Shown: positions 32,376 through 42,041, counted from the stretch's first letter. The stretch is 62,878 nt of DNA from CAZEDU01 sp964511185 (GCA_964511185.1 CAZEDU010000010.1:1-62878), one strand, 5' to 3'. Notes: generated by a model from the sequence alone, not told the origin. Numbers and translations: made by a program.

Positions 32376-33748
32376 GCGAGTTCCTTGATGGCCGACCCAA
32401 CAGCGACAGCGACGGGTTGAAGCGCCTCCTCGTTCAAGCAGCGGACGTCCAGTAACAGCGCATCGTCCGCGATGCGCGCCACCACCGGTGGCCTCGACCC
32501 CCTCAGCTTACCGTGAAGGAGATTTGTGTCTCGGTGTTGAACAGCGCATCCGTAGGACAGCAGGCGAGCGAGCGGCATCGCACCTCCACCCACTTGCCCT
32601 TCGACCTCCACCACCGTGCACCGAACCCCCTGTCCCGCCAGGAGGGACGCGAGCCGCTCGGCGCGCGCCCGAAGCTGTTCTTCCGGTTGCAGCAGGAGCG
32701 CGTGGGTCGGGAGGGCGTCGAGCCGTCCGTCGCGGTAGATCGCGAGCGTCGCCTCGAGCGCCGCGGTCGTCAGCTTGTCGACACGCAGCGCGCGGCAGAG
32801 CGGGTGACGCCGAATCGCCCCGACGGCTTGCGCGCGGCCCACCACGATGCCCGCTTGAGGTCCCCCGAGCAGCTTGTCCCCGGAGAACGCGACCACGTCC
32901 GCGCCGGCCTTCACCACCTGCGCCACGGTCGGCTCCGCGGGGATCCCCTCGCCGTGGAGCGGCTGGAGCAGACCCGAGCCCAAGTCTTCGAACAGCTGTA
33001 GGCCGCGCCGCTGCGCCAGCTCGGCCAAGGCCCGGGTGGTGACCTCTTCCGTGAAGCCCACCTGCGCGAAGTTCGAGCGGTGGACCTTCAAGAGCAGCGC
33101 GGTGTCGTCGGCGATCGCCGCTTCGTAGTCGGACAGGTGCGTTCGATTGGTGGTGCCGACCTCGACGAGCCGCACCCCCGACTGGCGCATCACGTCCGGG
33201 ATTCGGAAGCCGCCGCCGATCTCGACCAGCTCGCCGCGCGAGACGATGGCGGACCTCCCCTGCCCCAGCGCCGCGAGCACCAGCAGCACCGCGGCCGCGT
33301 TGTTGTTGACCACCACCGCGTCCTCAGCGCCGGTGAGCGCGCGCAGCAGATCGGTCACGGGCGCGTCGCGGCTGCCCCGCCCGCCCTCTTCCAAGTCGAG
33401 CTCGAGGTTGCAGTAGCCGCGCGCGACCTCGACGACGTGCGCGATCGCCTCCTTCGCGAGCGGCGCGCGCCCCAGGTTGGTGTGCAGCACGACGCCGGTC
33501 GCGTTGTGCACGGGCCCGAGGAGATACGCGTCGTGATCGCGCAGCGCGGTCTCCACGTCGCCTTCGCAGAAGGGCGCATCGCTCCCCTGCTTCAACCGGC
33601 GGCGCGCGGCGTCCACCGCCCGCCGCAGGATCGACACCTGCGAGGCGTGCGTCTTCCCGGCCAGGAGCGCGTGAATCGATGGGCGCCGCAGGAGCTCGTC
33701 GATCGACGGCAGCTCCTTCAGCTTGGCGCTGGGACTCGCGTCATCCAT
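32369..33748 (-). CDS. selA: L-seryl-tRNA(Sec) selenium transferase (SelA)
   Basis: 459 aa, standard length. PLP-dependent fold with family blocks HNATGVVLHTNLGRAPL, VNNNAAAVLLVLAAL and the PLP lysine (about residue 292) in FSGDKLLGGPQAG. It converts Ser-tRNA(Sec) to selenocysteinyl-tRNA using selenophosphate, so the organism should encode selenoproteins; selB, selD and tRNA(Sec) are not visible in this window. Its start overlaps the end of the TPR-transglycosylase gene by 8 bp and its end overlaps the HNH gene by 7 bp, a surprising company that is probably just one crowded transcription unit. Confidence 0.95.
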   Translation of the reverse strand: MDDASPSAKLKELPSIDELLRRPSIHALLAGKTHASQVSILRRAVDAARRRLKQGSDAPFCEGDVETALRDHDAYLLGPVHNATGVVLHTNLGRAPLAKEAIAHVVEVARGYCNLELDLEEGGRGSRDAPVTDLLRALTGAEDAVVVNNNAAAVLLVLAALGQGRSAIVSRGELVEIGGGFRIPDVMRQSGVRLVEVGTTNRTHLSDYEAAIADDTALLLKVHRSNFAQVGFTEEVTTRALAELAQRRGLQLFEDLGSGLLQPLHGEGIPAEPTVAQVVKAGADVVAFSGDKLLGGPQAGIVVGRAQAVGAIRRHPLCRALRVDKLTTAALEATLAIYRDGRLDALPTHALLLQPEEQLRARAERLASLLAGQGVRCTVVEVEGQVGGGAMPLARLLSYGCAVQHRDTNLLHGKLRGSRPPVVARIADDALLLDVRCLNEEALQPVAVAVGSAIKELAC

Positions 33749-36053
33749 GCGGACCTTCGCGCAAGCTTAGCGGATTGGCCCGCGGCTCGCCTCGATACAG
33801 CAGCCGGTACGTGTTGTAGCTGCGCAGCACGCGCTTCACGTAGCCGCGGGTCTCGGCGATGGGGATCTCTTCCACCCAAACGTCGATCTCTTGCTCCGGC
33901 TGGGCCTGCCGCCAGCGGTTCACCGCGCCGGGGCCGGCGTTGTATCCAGCGAGCGCGAGCTGCTTCACGCCGGCGAAGCGACGCATGAGGTGCGCCAGCT
34001 CCGCGGCGCCCAGGCGAATGTTCACGTCCGGATCGAGCAGCTGCGGCACGCGGAAGCTCTTCATCTTCAGGCGCGCCGCCACGGCCTTGGCGGTCGCGGG
34101 CATCAGCTGCGTGAGCCCCATCGCGCCGGCCCACGACAAGGCCTTGGGATCGAGCGCGCTCTCCTCGCGCATCAGCGCCTGCAGCAGGTTCGGATCGAGC
34201 GCGTCGGCGGTTCGGCAGTGGCGTTCGATGAGGTCGCGATACGCCGCCGGGTACGCGAGCTGCCACACCCGCAGCGTCTGCGAGGTGATGGGACCCGAGA
34301 GGTCGCGGCGGAGCGAGGTCCGGGCGATCGCGTGCGCCGCCCGCGTGTCCCCCGCGCGTGAGAGCAGCTCGACGAGCAAGCGCACCGACTCGACCGGCTG
34401 GTTCGCCCTCGGAACGGCGAGCAGCTCCGACGAGACCGCCTCTTTGAAGCCGAGCCGCAGGAGCTCGACCCCCGCGAGCAGCCGCGGGTCGTCGCTCATC
34501 GCGCCGGCGAACTGCGGCCAGGGGCTGGCGGGCTCCGGCAGCGGCTCGGCGAGGAGCGCGTTCACCTTCGCCGCGCGCTGGGGAGAGAGCACCTGGAGCC
34601 GCTCGCGGGCGATGAGGCCGTAGTAGGTCGTCGGGTGGCTCGCCGCGAGCGACTCGAGCAGCGCCGCGGCGTCGACCGCCTGCCCGGCCGACTCGAGCAC
34701 GCGCGCGCGCCAGTAACGCGCCCGCTCGACGTCGTGCGACTCGTCTCGATCGCCAAAGCGCGCCTCCAGCTGCTCCAGCGTCCGAAGCGCCTGCTCCGCG
34801 CGGCCCGCGGCGCGGTGCGCCCAGAAGATCTTGAAGAAGGCCTCGCCCGCGAAGTCGCCCTGCGGGTACTTCTCGACCAACGCCTCGAGCCGCTCGAGAG
34901 CGCGCGCCTCGTCTCCCACCTTCATGTAAGCGTCCGCCGCGTAGAACAAGGCGTCGTCGGCGAAGCTGTGGGCGCCGAAGCGCTCGGCCAGCGCCTCGTA
35001 AGTCGCCGGCGCCGTCGCCACGGCCACGATCGACTGCGAAGACGCCAGCACGTACATCGCGCGCGCCTGAAGGTCCGGATCCTGGCACCGCTGAACCACC
35101 GGCGAGAGGACCTCGATGGCCTTGGTGTGCTGCCGCTCTTTTCGCAGCGCCTTTCCGAAGGCGAAGTGGGCGCGGCAGGCGAGCGGGTCGGGCAGCGAGA
35201 GCTGCGGCAACAGCGGCTGCAGCGCCGCCAGCCCCTGCTTGTTGCGGTGGGCATCGATCCACGCCTCCGCCCGCGCCACGTGCGCCGCGCGCGGCAGCTT
35301 CGCCGCGCCTCCGAGCCGCTTCTCGGCCTGCTCGGCCAGCGACGACAGCGGGTGGCCCGACCACAAGCGCGTCAGCGCGTCGCGCTCAGCGGTGCTGTCC
35401 TTCCCCTCGCGGGCGAGATCCGCCAGGGCCACCAGCGCCTCCGCGCCGATGTCTCGTCCCCAACCGGGCGCGGAGAGCGCGGCGAGCGGCTCGAGCGCCT
35501 GGGCCGCCTTCTCGCGCTCCCCCAGCTTTCGCAGCGTGCGCGCCAGCCCGAGCCTCGCGTCGGAGTACAACCTCGAGCCCTTCTCGACCTGCTCGAACGC
35601 GGCCGCCGCCTCGCGGTGGCGCCCCAGCTCTTCGAGCGCGATCCCCGCGTGGGTCCAGCACCGGTCCTTCAAGACCGTGTACACCTGGGCGAGCTCGCGG
35701 AGCTCCTTCGCCGCGCCCGCGAAGTCCCCAGCACGGAGCGCCGAGAGCGCCCGGAGGTACCGAACCGGCGGCGCCTCGCCCCGGCCCTGGAGCAGCCGCC
35801 GCGCCTTGTCGTAGTGGCCGCGGTCGAACGCGGCCTTCGCTTCGGCCAGCTCCCCCGTGAAATACAGGGCGACGTCGGCCTCGACGAACATGCGGCCCCG
35901 GTGAATGGCGACCGGCTCGACCGCGCGGAGCGGAAAGGCCGGGTTGGGGATCTCCGTCCACTGCGGCAGCAGCTCCTCTTGCTGGCCGAGCGCGGGGGCG
36001 ACAGCAAGCGAGGCAACGACCGCGCAGAGCGTTACACTAGGTCCTCGAAGCAT
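33741..36053 (-). CDS. Periplasmic TPR-SLT lytic transglycosylase (Slt70-like)
   Basis: About 770 aa from ATG 36053; an ATG two codons upstream (36059) is equally possible. Signal peptide LCAVVASLAVAPALG, then QQEELLPQ. Residues about 50-600 are helical TPR-like repeats, the horseshoe of Slt70-type enzymes. The SLT catalytic domain occupies about 620-740: catalytic Glu in LMREESALDP (about residue 630), then SWAGAMGLTQLMPATA and LAGYNAGPGAVNRW. It cleaves peptidoglycan to 1,6-anhydromuropeptides in the periplasm. The start codon overlaps the start codon of the divergent sensor kinase inside one CATG, and the stop overlaps selA. Confidence 0.92.
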   Translation of the reverse strand: MLRGPSVTLCAVVASLAVAPALGQQEELLPQWTEIPNPAFPLRAVEPVAIHRGRMFVEADVALYFTGELAEAKAAFDRGHYDKARRLLQGRGEAPPVRYLRALSALRAGDFAGAAKELRELAQVYTVLKDRCWTHAGIALEELGRHREAAAAFEQVEKGSRLYSDARLGLARTLRKLGEREKAAQALEPLAALSAPGWGRDIGAEALVALADLAREGKDSTAERDALTRLWSGHPLSSLAEQAEKRLGGAAKLPRAAHVARAEAWIDAHRNKQGLAALQPLLPQLSLPDPLACRAHFAFGKALRKERQHTKAIEVLSPVVQRCQDPDLQARAMYVLASSQSIVAVATAPATYEALAERFGAHSFADDALFYAADAYMKVGDEARALERLEALVEKYPQGDFAGEAFFKIFWAHRAAGRAEQALRTLEQLEARFGDRDESHDVERARYWRARVLESAGQAVDAAALLESLAASHPTTYYGLIARERLQVLSPQRAAKVNALLAEPLPEPASPWPQFAGAMSDDPRLLAGVELLRLGFKEAVSSELLAVPRANQPVESVRLLVELLSRAGDTRAAHAIARTSLRRDLSGPITSQTLRVWQLAYPAAYRDLIERHCRTADALDPNLLQALMREESALDPKALSWAGAMGLTQLMPATAKAVAARLKMKSFRVPQLLDPDVNIRLGAAELAHLMRRFAGVKQLALAGYNAGPGAVNRWRQAQPEQEIDVWVEEIPIAETRGYVKRVLRSYNTYRLLYRGEPRANPLSLREGPHG

Positions 36054-38246
36054 GGACATTCGCACCCAGAGCGCCCTCCTCGCGTCGATCGTCGGTCTGG
36101 CGCTCGGTGTGTCCATGTTGCTCCGGCCGGGGCGGCCACGCTCGCACACGCTGTACTCCGTGTTGGCGCTGGTGGTGGGCGGCTTCTACCTGTCCGAATT
36201 CTTCAGCAATTTGGTCCAAACCGCCACAGAGAGCGCCCAGGGGCTGCCCTGGCTTCGGCGCATCGTGCTCGGCGCGAACATCATCCTGGGCTCGCTTGTT
36301 CCCGGGGCCGCGCTCGCCTTCTTCCTCGACTTCCTGAACGTGAGCCCCCGCGGCGCGCGGCTGGGACGCCGGCTGGCGCTCGCCTCGGCGGCGCTCGGGG
36401 TGCTCGTCGGCGCGTCCCCGTTGGCCAACTACCCTTGGTCCCGCGCCGCGGTGATCGTCGTGGCGCTGTTCAGCCTGGGCGTCTCGGGGACGCTCCTGCT
36501 CGGCCGGATGCGCCAGACCGACTCGCGCATCGATCGCGCGCGGCTGATGTACCTGGCGATCGGCATCGCGGCGGCGATGGTCTTCTCTGCGCTGGACTAC
36601 CTGCACCGGTTCGGCATCCCCTTCCCGTCGCTGGGACCGGTGGTCAGCACGCTCTACCTGTTCTTCCTGTCGCAGACCCTGATGCGCCTGCGCCTGATGG
36701 ACCTGCACGAGCTGCTCGGGAAGATCGCGTCGCAGACGGTGCTCGCCTCGATGCTCGCGCTCGTCTTCGCCGTGCTGACGGCCTGGGTCGACAAGAACCC
36801 CTCGCTCTTCCTGTTCAACACCCTGGTCGGCGCCTTCGTGCTGCTCATCCTGCTCGAGCCGCTGCGCGCGAAAGTGGAAGAGCGGGTGATCGCCATCTTC
36901 TTCCGCGAGCGGTTCGAGCTCTTGCGGAGCCTGGGCAGCCTGAAGGCGCGCACCGCCAACGTCATCGACGTGGCCGAGCACGCGGCGCTGGTGCTCGACG
37001 CGATCAACGAGACCCGGCGCATCACCCACGCGTCCATCTACCTGCTCGCGGACGATCGCCCCGGCTACCGCCTGCTCGACCACCGCGGGCCGCAGCCGCT
37101 CGCGTTCCTCGACATGGGCAGCGCGCGCGGGCTGCTCAACGCGGCCTCGGGCGGGCAGAAGGCGCTGCTCCTCGAGAACGTCGACCGGCGAATCGCCGAG
37201 ATGCGGCTGCAGCCGTCGGAGGGCAAGCGGCTGCGCGACGAGCTGAAGCGGTTGAACGACATCCGCTCGGCGATGCTGCAGATGAAGGCGGGCATCAGCG
37301 TCCCGCTCGTCGGCAGCGACCGGGTGATCGGGTTTTTGAACCTGTGGGACGAGCGCGTGCCCGAGGCCTACGCCTCGGACGAGATCGCGCTGGTGCTCGA
37401 GATCTCCGAGCAGCTGGCGCGCGTGGTCGAGAACTCCAAGCTGTACGAGCGCATGCGCGAGCGCGACCGCCTGGCGGCGCTCGGCGAGATGTCGGCGGGC
37501 CTGGCGCACGAGATTCGGAACCCGCTCGGCGCGATCAAGGGCGCCGCGCAGTGCCTCGACCCCAAGAAGCTCCCCGGCGAGGACGGCGAGTTCCTCGAGG
37601 TGATCGTCGAAGAGGTCAACCGCCTCAACGGCGTGGTGACCGCGTTCTTGGACTACGCGCGGCCGCTCAAGCAGAACTTCGGGCCCACCGACATCAACCA
37701 GGTGGTCACGCGCACCGTGCGGCTGATCCAGAACGACATCCCCAAGCGGGTGGAGCTGAAGGTCGAGCTCGACGACAGCGTGAACCGCGTCGACGCCGAC
37801 GCCGAGCAGCTCAAGCAGGTGCTGATCAACCTGGTGCAGAACGCGCTGCAGGCGATCGGCGACAAGGCCGAAGGCGTCATCACCATCAAGACGCTGCGCC
37901 CCGACCGGTTCAACGAGTTCCGCGTGAGCGAGACGGTCGAGGTGCACATCACGGACAACGGCCCCGGCATCCCCGTCGATCAGCAGCCGCACATCTTCGT
38001 GCCCTTCTTCACCACCAAGCAGAAAGGCACCGGGCTGGGGCTCGCCATCTGCCAGCGCATCGTGAAGAACCACGGCGGCACCATCTCGGCGNNNNNNNNN
38101 NGTTGCCCGCGCTGCCGTCGGAGCAGCCGGTCGAGCTGCCTCCGGCCGAAGGCACGCCGCTGCCCAACAGCACGGCGCCCGCCAAGAGCGAAGAGCCCGA
38201 GCGGCTCAGCCGGCGCGAGAAAAAGCGCAGGCGGGCGGGGGGCTAG
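36052..38246 (+). CDS. Membrane sensor histidine kinase with GAF-like domain (interrupted by N gap)
   Basis: Starts at ATG 36052. About seven N-terminal membrane helices (residues 5-250; for example RIVLGANIILGSLVPGAALAFF and IASQTVLASMLALVFAVLTAW), then a GAF-like sensing domain (about 300-460; ISVPLVGSDRVIGFLNLWDE). The HisKA helix carries the phospho-acceptor His486 in EMSAGLAHEIRNPLGAIKG. ATPase boxes: N in INLVQNALQAIGD, G1 DNGPGIP, and GTGLGLAICQRIVKNHGG. A 10-N gap (38092-38101) interrupts the end; the residual tail EPERLSRREKKRRRAGG lies in another frame, so the gap length is arbitrary. No response regulator is adjacent. The 7-TM plus GAF arrangement is familiar in myxobacterial kinases; the signal is unknown. 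Confidence 0.87.
38092..38101. other. Assembly gap (10 N)
   Basis: Ten undetermined bases within the 3' part of the sensor kinase gene. Reading frames on the two sides disagree, so the true distance is not 10 bases. Confidence 0.99.
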
Positions 38247-39107
38247 ATGTCGAAGGTGCTCGAGGAGTTCCTCGCCCTGCTCTCGCTCGAGCGAATCGAG
38301 CAGAACCTGTTCCGCGGCCAGAGCCAGGACTTGGGGTGGGGCCAGGTCTTCGGCGGCCAGGTGTTGGGCCAGGCGCTGTCCGCCGCCGTGCAGACGGTGC
38401 CCGGCGACCGCGCCGTGCATTCCCTCCACGGCTACTTCCTGCTGACCGGCCGCGTCGACAAACCCATCGTCTACGAGGTCGACCGCATCCGCGACGGCAA
38501 GAGCTTCACCACGCGGCGGGTGGTGGCGATTCAGAACGGCCAGCCGATCTTCAGCATGTCGGCGTCGTTCCAGCTCGAGGAGGGCGGCTTCGAGCATCAA
38601 GACGAGATGCCGCCCACGCCGGGCCCCGATGGGCTGCTCTCGCAGGTCGAGCTCGCGCGCCGCCACGCCGACCGCATCCCCGAGCCGATGCGAGAGCGGT
38701 TCACCGCCGACTCGCCGATCGAGATTCGGCCGGTCGAGCCGATGAACCTGCTGCACCCTGCCCCGCGGCCGCCGTTCAGCCGCGCGTGGCTCAAGACCAC
38801 CGGGCCGCTGCCAGACGACGCCGGCCTGCACCGCTACCTGCTCGCCTACGCGTCGGACTTCAACTTCCTCTCCACCGCGATGTTCCCGCACGGGGTGAGC
38901 TGGCTCTCGCCCGACATGCAGGTGGCCTCGCTCGATCACGCGATGTGGTTCCACCGGCCGTTTCGCATGGACCAGTGGCTGCTGCAGGTCGTCACCAGCC
39001 CCTCGGCCTCGGGCGCGCGCGGGCTGTCGATCGCGCGCTTCTTCACGCCCGATGGCCGGCTCGTCGCGACCAGCACGCAAGAGGGGCTGATTCGCCGCCG
39101 TCCCTAA
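38247..39107 (+). CDS. tesB: Acyl-CoA thioesterase II (TesB)
   Basis: 286 aa, standard length, two hot-dog domains. Opening blocks LFRGQSQDLGWGQVFGGQVLGQALSAA and HSLHGYFLLTGRVDKPIVYEVDRIRDGKSFTTRRV are diagnostic of TesB. The second domain has the catalytic-site segment ASDFNFLSTAM and DHAMWFHRPF (Asp and neighbouring residues), and FTPDGRLVATSTQEGLIRRR at the end. It hydrolyses medium- and long-chain acyl-CoA to free fatty acid and CoA in the cytoplasm. Its ATG follows the kinase stop TAG directly with no gap. Confidence 0.95.
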   Translation: MSKVLEEFLALLSLERIEQNLFRGQSQDLGWGQVFGGQVLGQALSAAVQTVPGDRAVHSLHGYFLLTGRVDKPIVYEVDRIRDGKSFTTRRVVAIQNGQPIFSMSASFQLEEGGFEHQDEMPPTPGPDGLLSQVELARRHADRIPEPMRERFTADSPIEIRPVEPMNLLHPAPRPPFSRAWLKTTGPLPDDAGLHRYLLAYASDFNFLSTAMFPHGVSWLSPDMQVASLDHAMWFHRPFRMDQWLLQVVTSPSASGARGLSIARFFTPDGRLVATSTQEGLIRRRP

Positions 39108-39117
39108 CGGGGGCGAT

Positions 39118-39223
39118 GGGGGGGACTGTCCCTGAAGGGGACTGTCCCCGGGGGTGACGAGGCTCGAGGTCGACTCGACAGTCTTCTGCGGAATGACGCT
39201 TGGAGAACCCGGGGACAGTCCCC
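39118..39223. repeat. Palindromic GGGAC-N-GTCCC repeat, copy B (three units)
   Basis: 39121-39150 has two units in direct order (GGGGACTGTCCC, TGAA spacer, GGGGACTGTCCCCG); 39211-39223 has the third in opposite orientation (GGGGACAGTCCCC). The layout matches copy A with a 60-bp rather than 30-bp middle. It fills the 118-bp space between the convergent tesB and lipoprotein genes, ending next to the lipoprotein stop. Confidence 0.8.
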
Positions 39224-39225
39224 TT

Positions 39226-39792
39226 TTAGTCTGCGTGCGCGCCGCGCAATGTGAAGCGGACCACGCAGCCCTGCAGCCCGGTCTGGTTCGGCGCCTGCGC
39301 CTTGAGCTGCGCCTCCACCCGCGCGCAGTCCTGCTCGTGGTCGACCAGGCTCACGATGTTGGCGATGTCGACGTCGAGCGTCTCGCCGTAGTCGGTCAGG
39401 CGGACCTGTTGAACGAGCTGGAGCTGACAGCCGCCCGTGCCGATCGGGTCCTTCGTCTCGCGCGTCGAGATCAGCTCGTTCCCTGCGATCTCGTACACGG
39501 TGCCGGTCGGGTTCTCGGTGCAAGAGGACGGGTTGAGCGATCGGCACGTCAGCGACGTCGCGCGCTTACCGTCCGGCTCGATCCGGTAGATCAAATACGA
39601 GCTCTGGTCGTACGCGACGGGGCTGATCGAATCGCGAAAGTCGGCCTCGTCGGTGCAGTCGGTGAAGCTGACCTCCGAAGAGGTGATGCGCCAGAAGACG
39701 ACCTCGCCCGGGGTGCCGCCCGGCGAGCGCGTCTGCGGACCACACGCCCCCACAACGAAGATCACGCAGCACAGTCGAATCAGACGGTACAC
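39226..39792 (-). CDS. Small lipoprotein, unknown function
   Basis: 188 aa from GTG 39792 (no ATG is available upstream in frame). The signal LIRLCCVIFVVGAC ends in a lipobox-like VGAC. The mature part is beta-rich with a few cysteines (DCTDEADFRDSISPVAYDQSSYLIYRIEPDGKRATSLTCRSLNPSSC, then GGCQLQLVQQVRLTDYGETLDVDIANIV). No known domain. It is probably an outer-membrane-anchored or periplasmic protein. It follows the ABC-F gene by 17 bp on the same strand. Confidence 0.65.
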   Translation of the reverse strand: MYRLIRLCCVIFVVGACGPQTRSPGGTPGEVVFWRITSSEVSFTDCTDEADFRDSISPVAYDQSSYLIYRIEPDGKRATSLTCRSLNPSSCTENPTGTVYEIAGNELISTRETKDPIGTGGCQLQLVQQVRLTDYGETLDVDIANIVSLVDHEQDCARVEAQLKAQAPNQTGLQGCVVRFTLRGAHAD

Positions 39793-39809
39793 GGCGCAAT
39801 CAAAGCAGC

Positions 39810-41774
39810 TCAGCCGCTCGCTGCCAAAGCCGCTTCGGCCTCGCCCAGCGCCTGCTGCGCCGTCTCCCACTCGGCGTAGAGCCCCTCGAGCTGGGCCTTG
39901 CCGTCGCGGTGTGCGTCCATCAGCGGGCGCGCGCGCTCGAAGTCGTTGTACAGCGCCGGATCCGCGAGCGAGGCCTCGCGTTCCTTCTGTTCCGTCTCGA
40001 GCTTCGCGATCGCCGCCTCCAGCTCGCCGATCTTTCTCTGCAGCGGCTTGAGCGCCTGGCTCCGCTTCTGGCGCGCCTCGGCTTCGAGCCGTCTGCGGTC
40101 CTTGTCGGACAACGCGGTGGGCTGCGCCTGCGGGGATGGCGCCGTCTGCGAACGGTCCTCGGCGGCCTGCTGCGCGAGGTGGTGCAGGTAGTCGTCCAGG
40201 TTGCCGGGGAACGGCGCCACCGACTGGTGGCTCACGTCCCACACCTGGTTCGCGAGCTGATTCAAAAAGCTTCGGTTGTGCGAGACGAAGATCAGCGTGC
40301 CGTCGTACGACCGGAGCGCCTCGATGAGCGCCTCCGACGAGTCCAGGTCGAGGTGGTTGGTGGGCTCGTCGAGCAGGAGCAGGTTCGCGGGCTTGACCAA
40401 GAGCTTCGCCAGCGCCACCCGCGCGCGCTCGCCTCCCGACAGCACGCCGATCGGCTTGTCGACGTCGTCGCCCGAGAAGAGAAACGCGCCCAGCACGCCG
40501 CGCACCCACGCCTCGGGCTTGTCCGGGGCCAGCGTGCGGATCTCCTTCAGGATGGTCGAGCGCGGGTCGAGCGTATCGGCGTGGTGCTGCGCGTAGTAGC
40601 CGCGCTCCACGTTGTGCCCGAAGGTGATCTCCCCTGCCGTGGGCGAGATCTCCTCCGCGATCAACTTGAGCAGCGTCGTCTTCCCCGCGCCGTTGAGCCC
40701 CACCACCGCGATGCGTTGCCCTCGGAGCACCTGGGCGTCGACGTTCCGGTACACCACGTGCTCGCCGTACGCGTGGCTCAGGCCCTTGATCGTGAGCACC
40801 TCGCGGCCCGAGCGGACGACGGGCGGGAACGAGAAGCGAATCGTGTCGCGCTCGTCGGCGACCTCGATCACTTCCTCCTTCTCGAGCTGCTTGAGCCGGC
40901 TTTGCGCCTGGCGCGCCTTGCTCGCCTTGGCGCCGAACCGCTCGATGAACGCCTCGGCCTCGGCGCGCTTCTTCTGCTGGCGCTCGGCGCGGGCGAGCAG
41001 GTCTTCTCGCTCCTGCGCGCGCTGCCGCCGATAGTCGTCGTAGTCGCCGCGGTACGTGCGCAGCCCCTCGACCTCGAGCGAGATCACCTGCCCGATCTGC
41101 CGGTTGAGGAAGTCGCGGTCGTGCGAGATGAGCACCATCGACTTCTTCGACTGCCTCAAGAAGCCGTCGAACCAGGTGAGCGTCGGCAGGTCCAAGTGGT
41201 TGGTCGGCTCGTCGAGCAGCAGCAGATCCGGATCCTGCAGCAGCAGCGACGCGAGCGCGGCGCGCATCCGCCACCCGCCGGACAACGTCCGAGTCGACCG
41301 CGCCAGCGCCTCGGGACGAAAGCCCAGCCCCAACAAGATGCGCTCGGCGCGGTGCCGGCCGTAGCGATCCTCGAAGTGCTCCAGCGCATCGAGCAGATCG
41401 GCCAACTCCTGTGACAGCTCGAGCTGATCCGCCTCTTCCCGCGATTCGGACAGCGCCGATTCGAGCTCCGCCCTGCGGCGGTGCATGGCGTCCCGCCCGG
41501 GCACCGCGCTCAGCACCGCGTCGACGAGCGGACCGTCCGCGAGCTCGGCGACGTCTTGCGGCAGGTAGCCGCACCGGGCCCCCCGACGCCACTGAAGCGC
41601 GCCGGCGTCCGGCTTGAGAGAGCCGGCGAGCACCTTGAGCAACGAAGACTTGCCCGTGCCGTTCGCGCCGACGAGCCCGATGCGGTCGTGCGGCCCCACT
41701 GTGAAGCACGCGTCCTCGAGCAGAACCTTGCTGCCGTAGGCGAGCCGCAGGTCTTTCGCGATCAGTAGGCTCAT
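39810..41774 (-). CDS. ABC-F family ATPase (YheS/Uup-type)
   Basis: 654 aa. Two ABC domains without membrane segments. First: Walker A GLVGANGTGKSSLL (about residue 35), signature LSGGWRMRAALA, Walker B DLLLLDEPTNHLDLPTL. Second: VVGLNGAGKTTLLK, LSGGERARVALAK, NLLLLDEPTNHLDLDSS. The linker has the charged helix RAERQQKKRAEAEAFIERFG, and a C-terminal coiled coil spans about 570-654. ABC-F proteins bind the ribosomal E site and adjust translation or give antibiotic protection. The coiled-coil tail fits Uup/YheS more than EttA. Its start region lies beyond a perfect 25-bp dyad shared with the divergent metallopeptidase gene. Confidence 0.92.
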   Translation of the reverse strand: MSLLIAKDLRLAYGSKVLLEDACFTVGPHDRIGLVGANGTGKSSLLKVLAGSLKPDAGALQWRRGARCGYLPQDVAELADGPLVDAVLSAVPGRDAMHRRRAELESALSESREEADQLELSQELADLLDALEHFEDRYGRHRAERILLGLGFRPEALARSTRTLSGGWRMRAALASLLLQDPDLLLLDEPTNHLDLPTLTWFDGFLRQSKKSMVLISHDRDFLNRQIGQVISLEVEGLRTYRGDYDDYRRQRAQEREDLLARAERQQKKRAEAEAFIERFGAKASKARQAQSRLKQLEKEEVIEVADERDTIRFSFPPVVRSGREVLTIKGLSHAYGEHVVYRNVDAQVLRGQRIAVVGLNGAGKTTLLKLIAEEISPTAGEITFGHNVERGYYAQHHADTLDPRSTILKEIRTLAPDKPEAWVRGVLGAFLFSGDDVDKPIGVLSGGERARVALAKLLVKPANLLLLDEPTNHLDLDSSEALIEALRSYDGTLIFVSHNRSFLNQLANQVWDVSHQSVAPFPGNLDDYLHHLAQQAAEDRSQTAPSPQAQPTALSDKDRRRLEAEARQKRSQALKPLQRKIGELEAAIAKLETEQKEREASLADPALYNDFERARPLMDAHRDGKAQLEGLYAEWETAQQALGEAEAALAASG

Positions 41775-41838
41775 CTGCGAAGGGGGCTCCTATCGACCTC
41801 CATCGGCTTTTTGGCAACGGGCGATAACTTGAGCAGAC

Positions 41839-41863
41839 CTGTATTCACCATCAGTGAATACAG
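41839..41863. promoter_or_regulatory. Perfect 25-bp inverted repeat between divergent genes
   Basis: CTGTATTCAC (41839-41848), CATCA spacer, GTGAATACAG (41854-41863): ten paired bases with no mismatch. It lies in the 267-bp space between the ABC-F start (41774) and the metallopeptidase start (42042), an unusually AT-rich stretch for this window, with further AT-rich text around 41914-41960 where promoters may lie. It could be an operator for a dimeric regulator or an RNA hairpin. It is not a LexA box by length. Confidence 0.6.
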
Positions 41864-42041
41864 CCCACACACGCCCACTCGTCGCTGGAAGACCCCTCCC
41901 GACCCCTTCGAATCCGTTCTTTACGATCCATCAAGTAATTGATTTTGCTTGAATATCTTGTGGGTGGCGGCCAGGAACGGGAGGTGCCATTTACGGGTTC
42001 AAGGCGTTGGATACACTCGCCGCCGGCCGGATTGGACCACC

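Noticed and set aside
37980..39080. Minus-strand frame across the 38092-38101 N gap and tesB
   Set aside because: It is antisense to TesB, which has complete family blocks, and reads as repetitive Arg/Leu/Ala text.
41839..41863. LexA (SOS) box
   Set aside because: The dyad begins CTGT and ends ACAG like an E. coli LexA site, but it is 25 bp instead of 16 and none of the neighbours is an obvious SOS gene.
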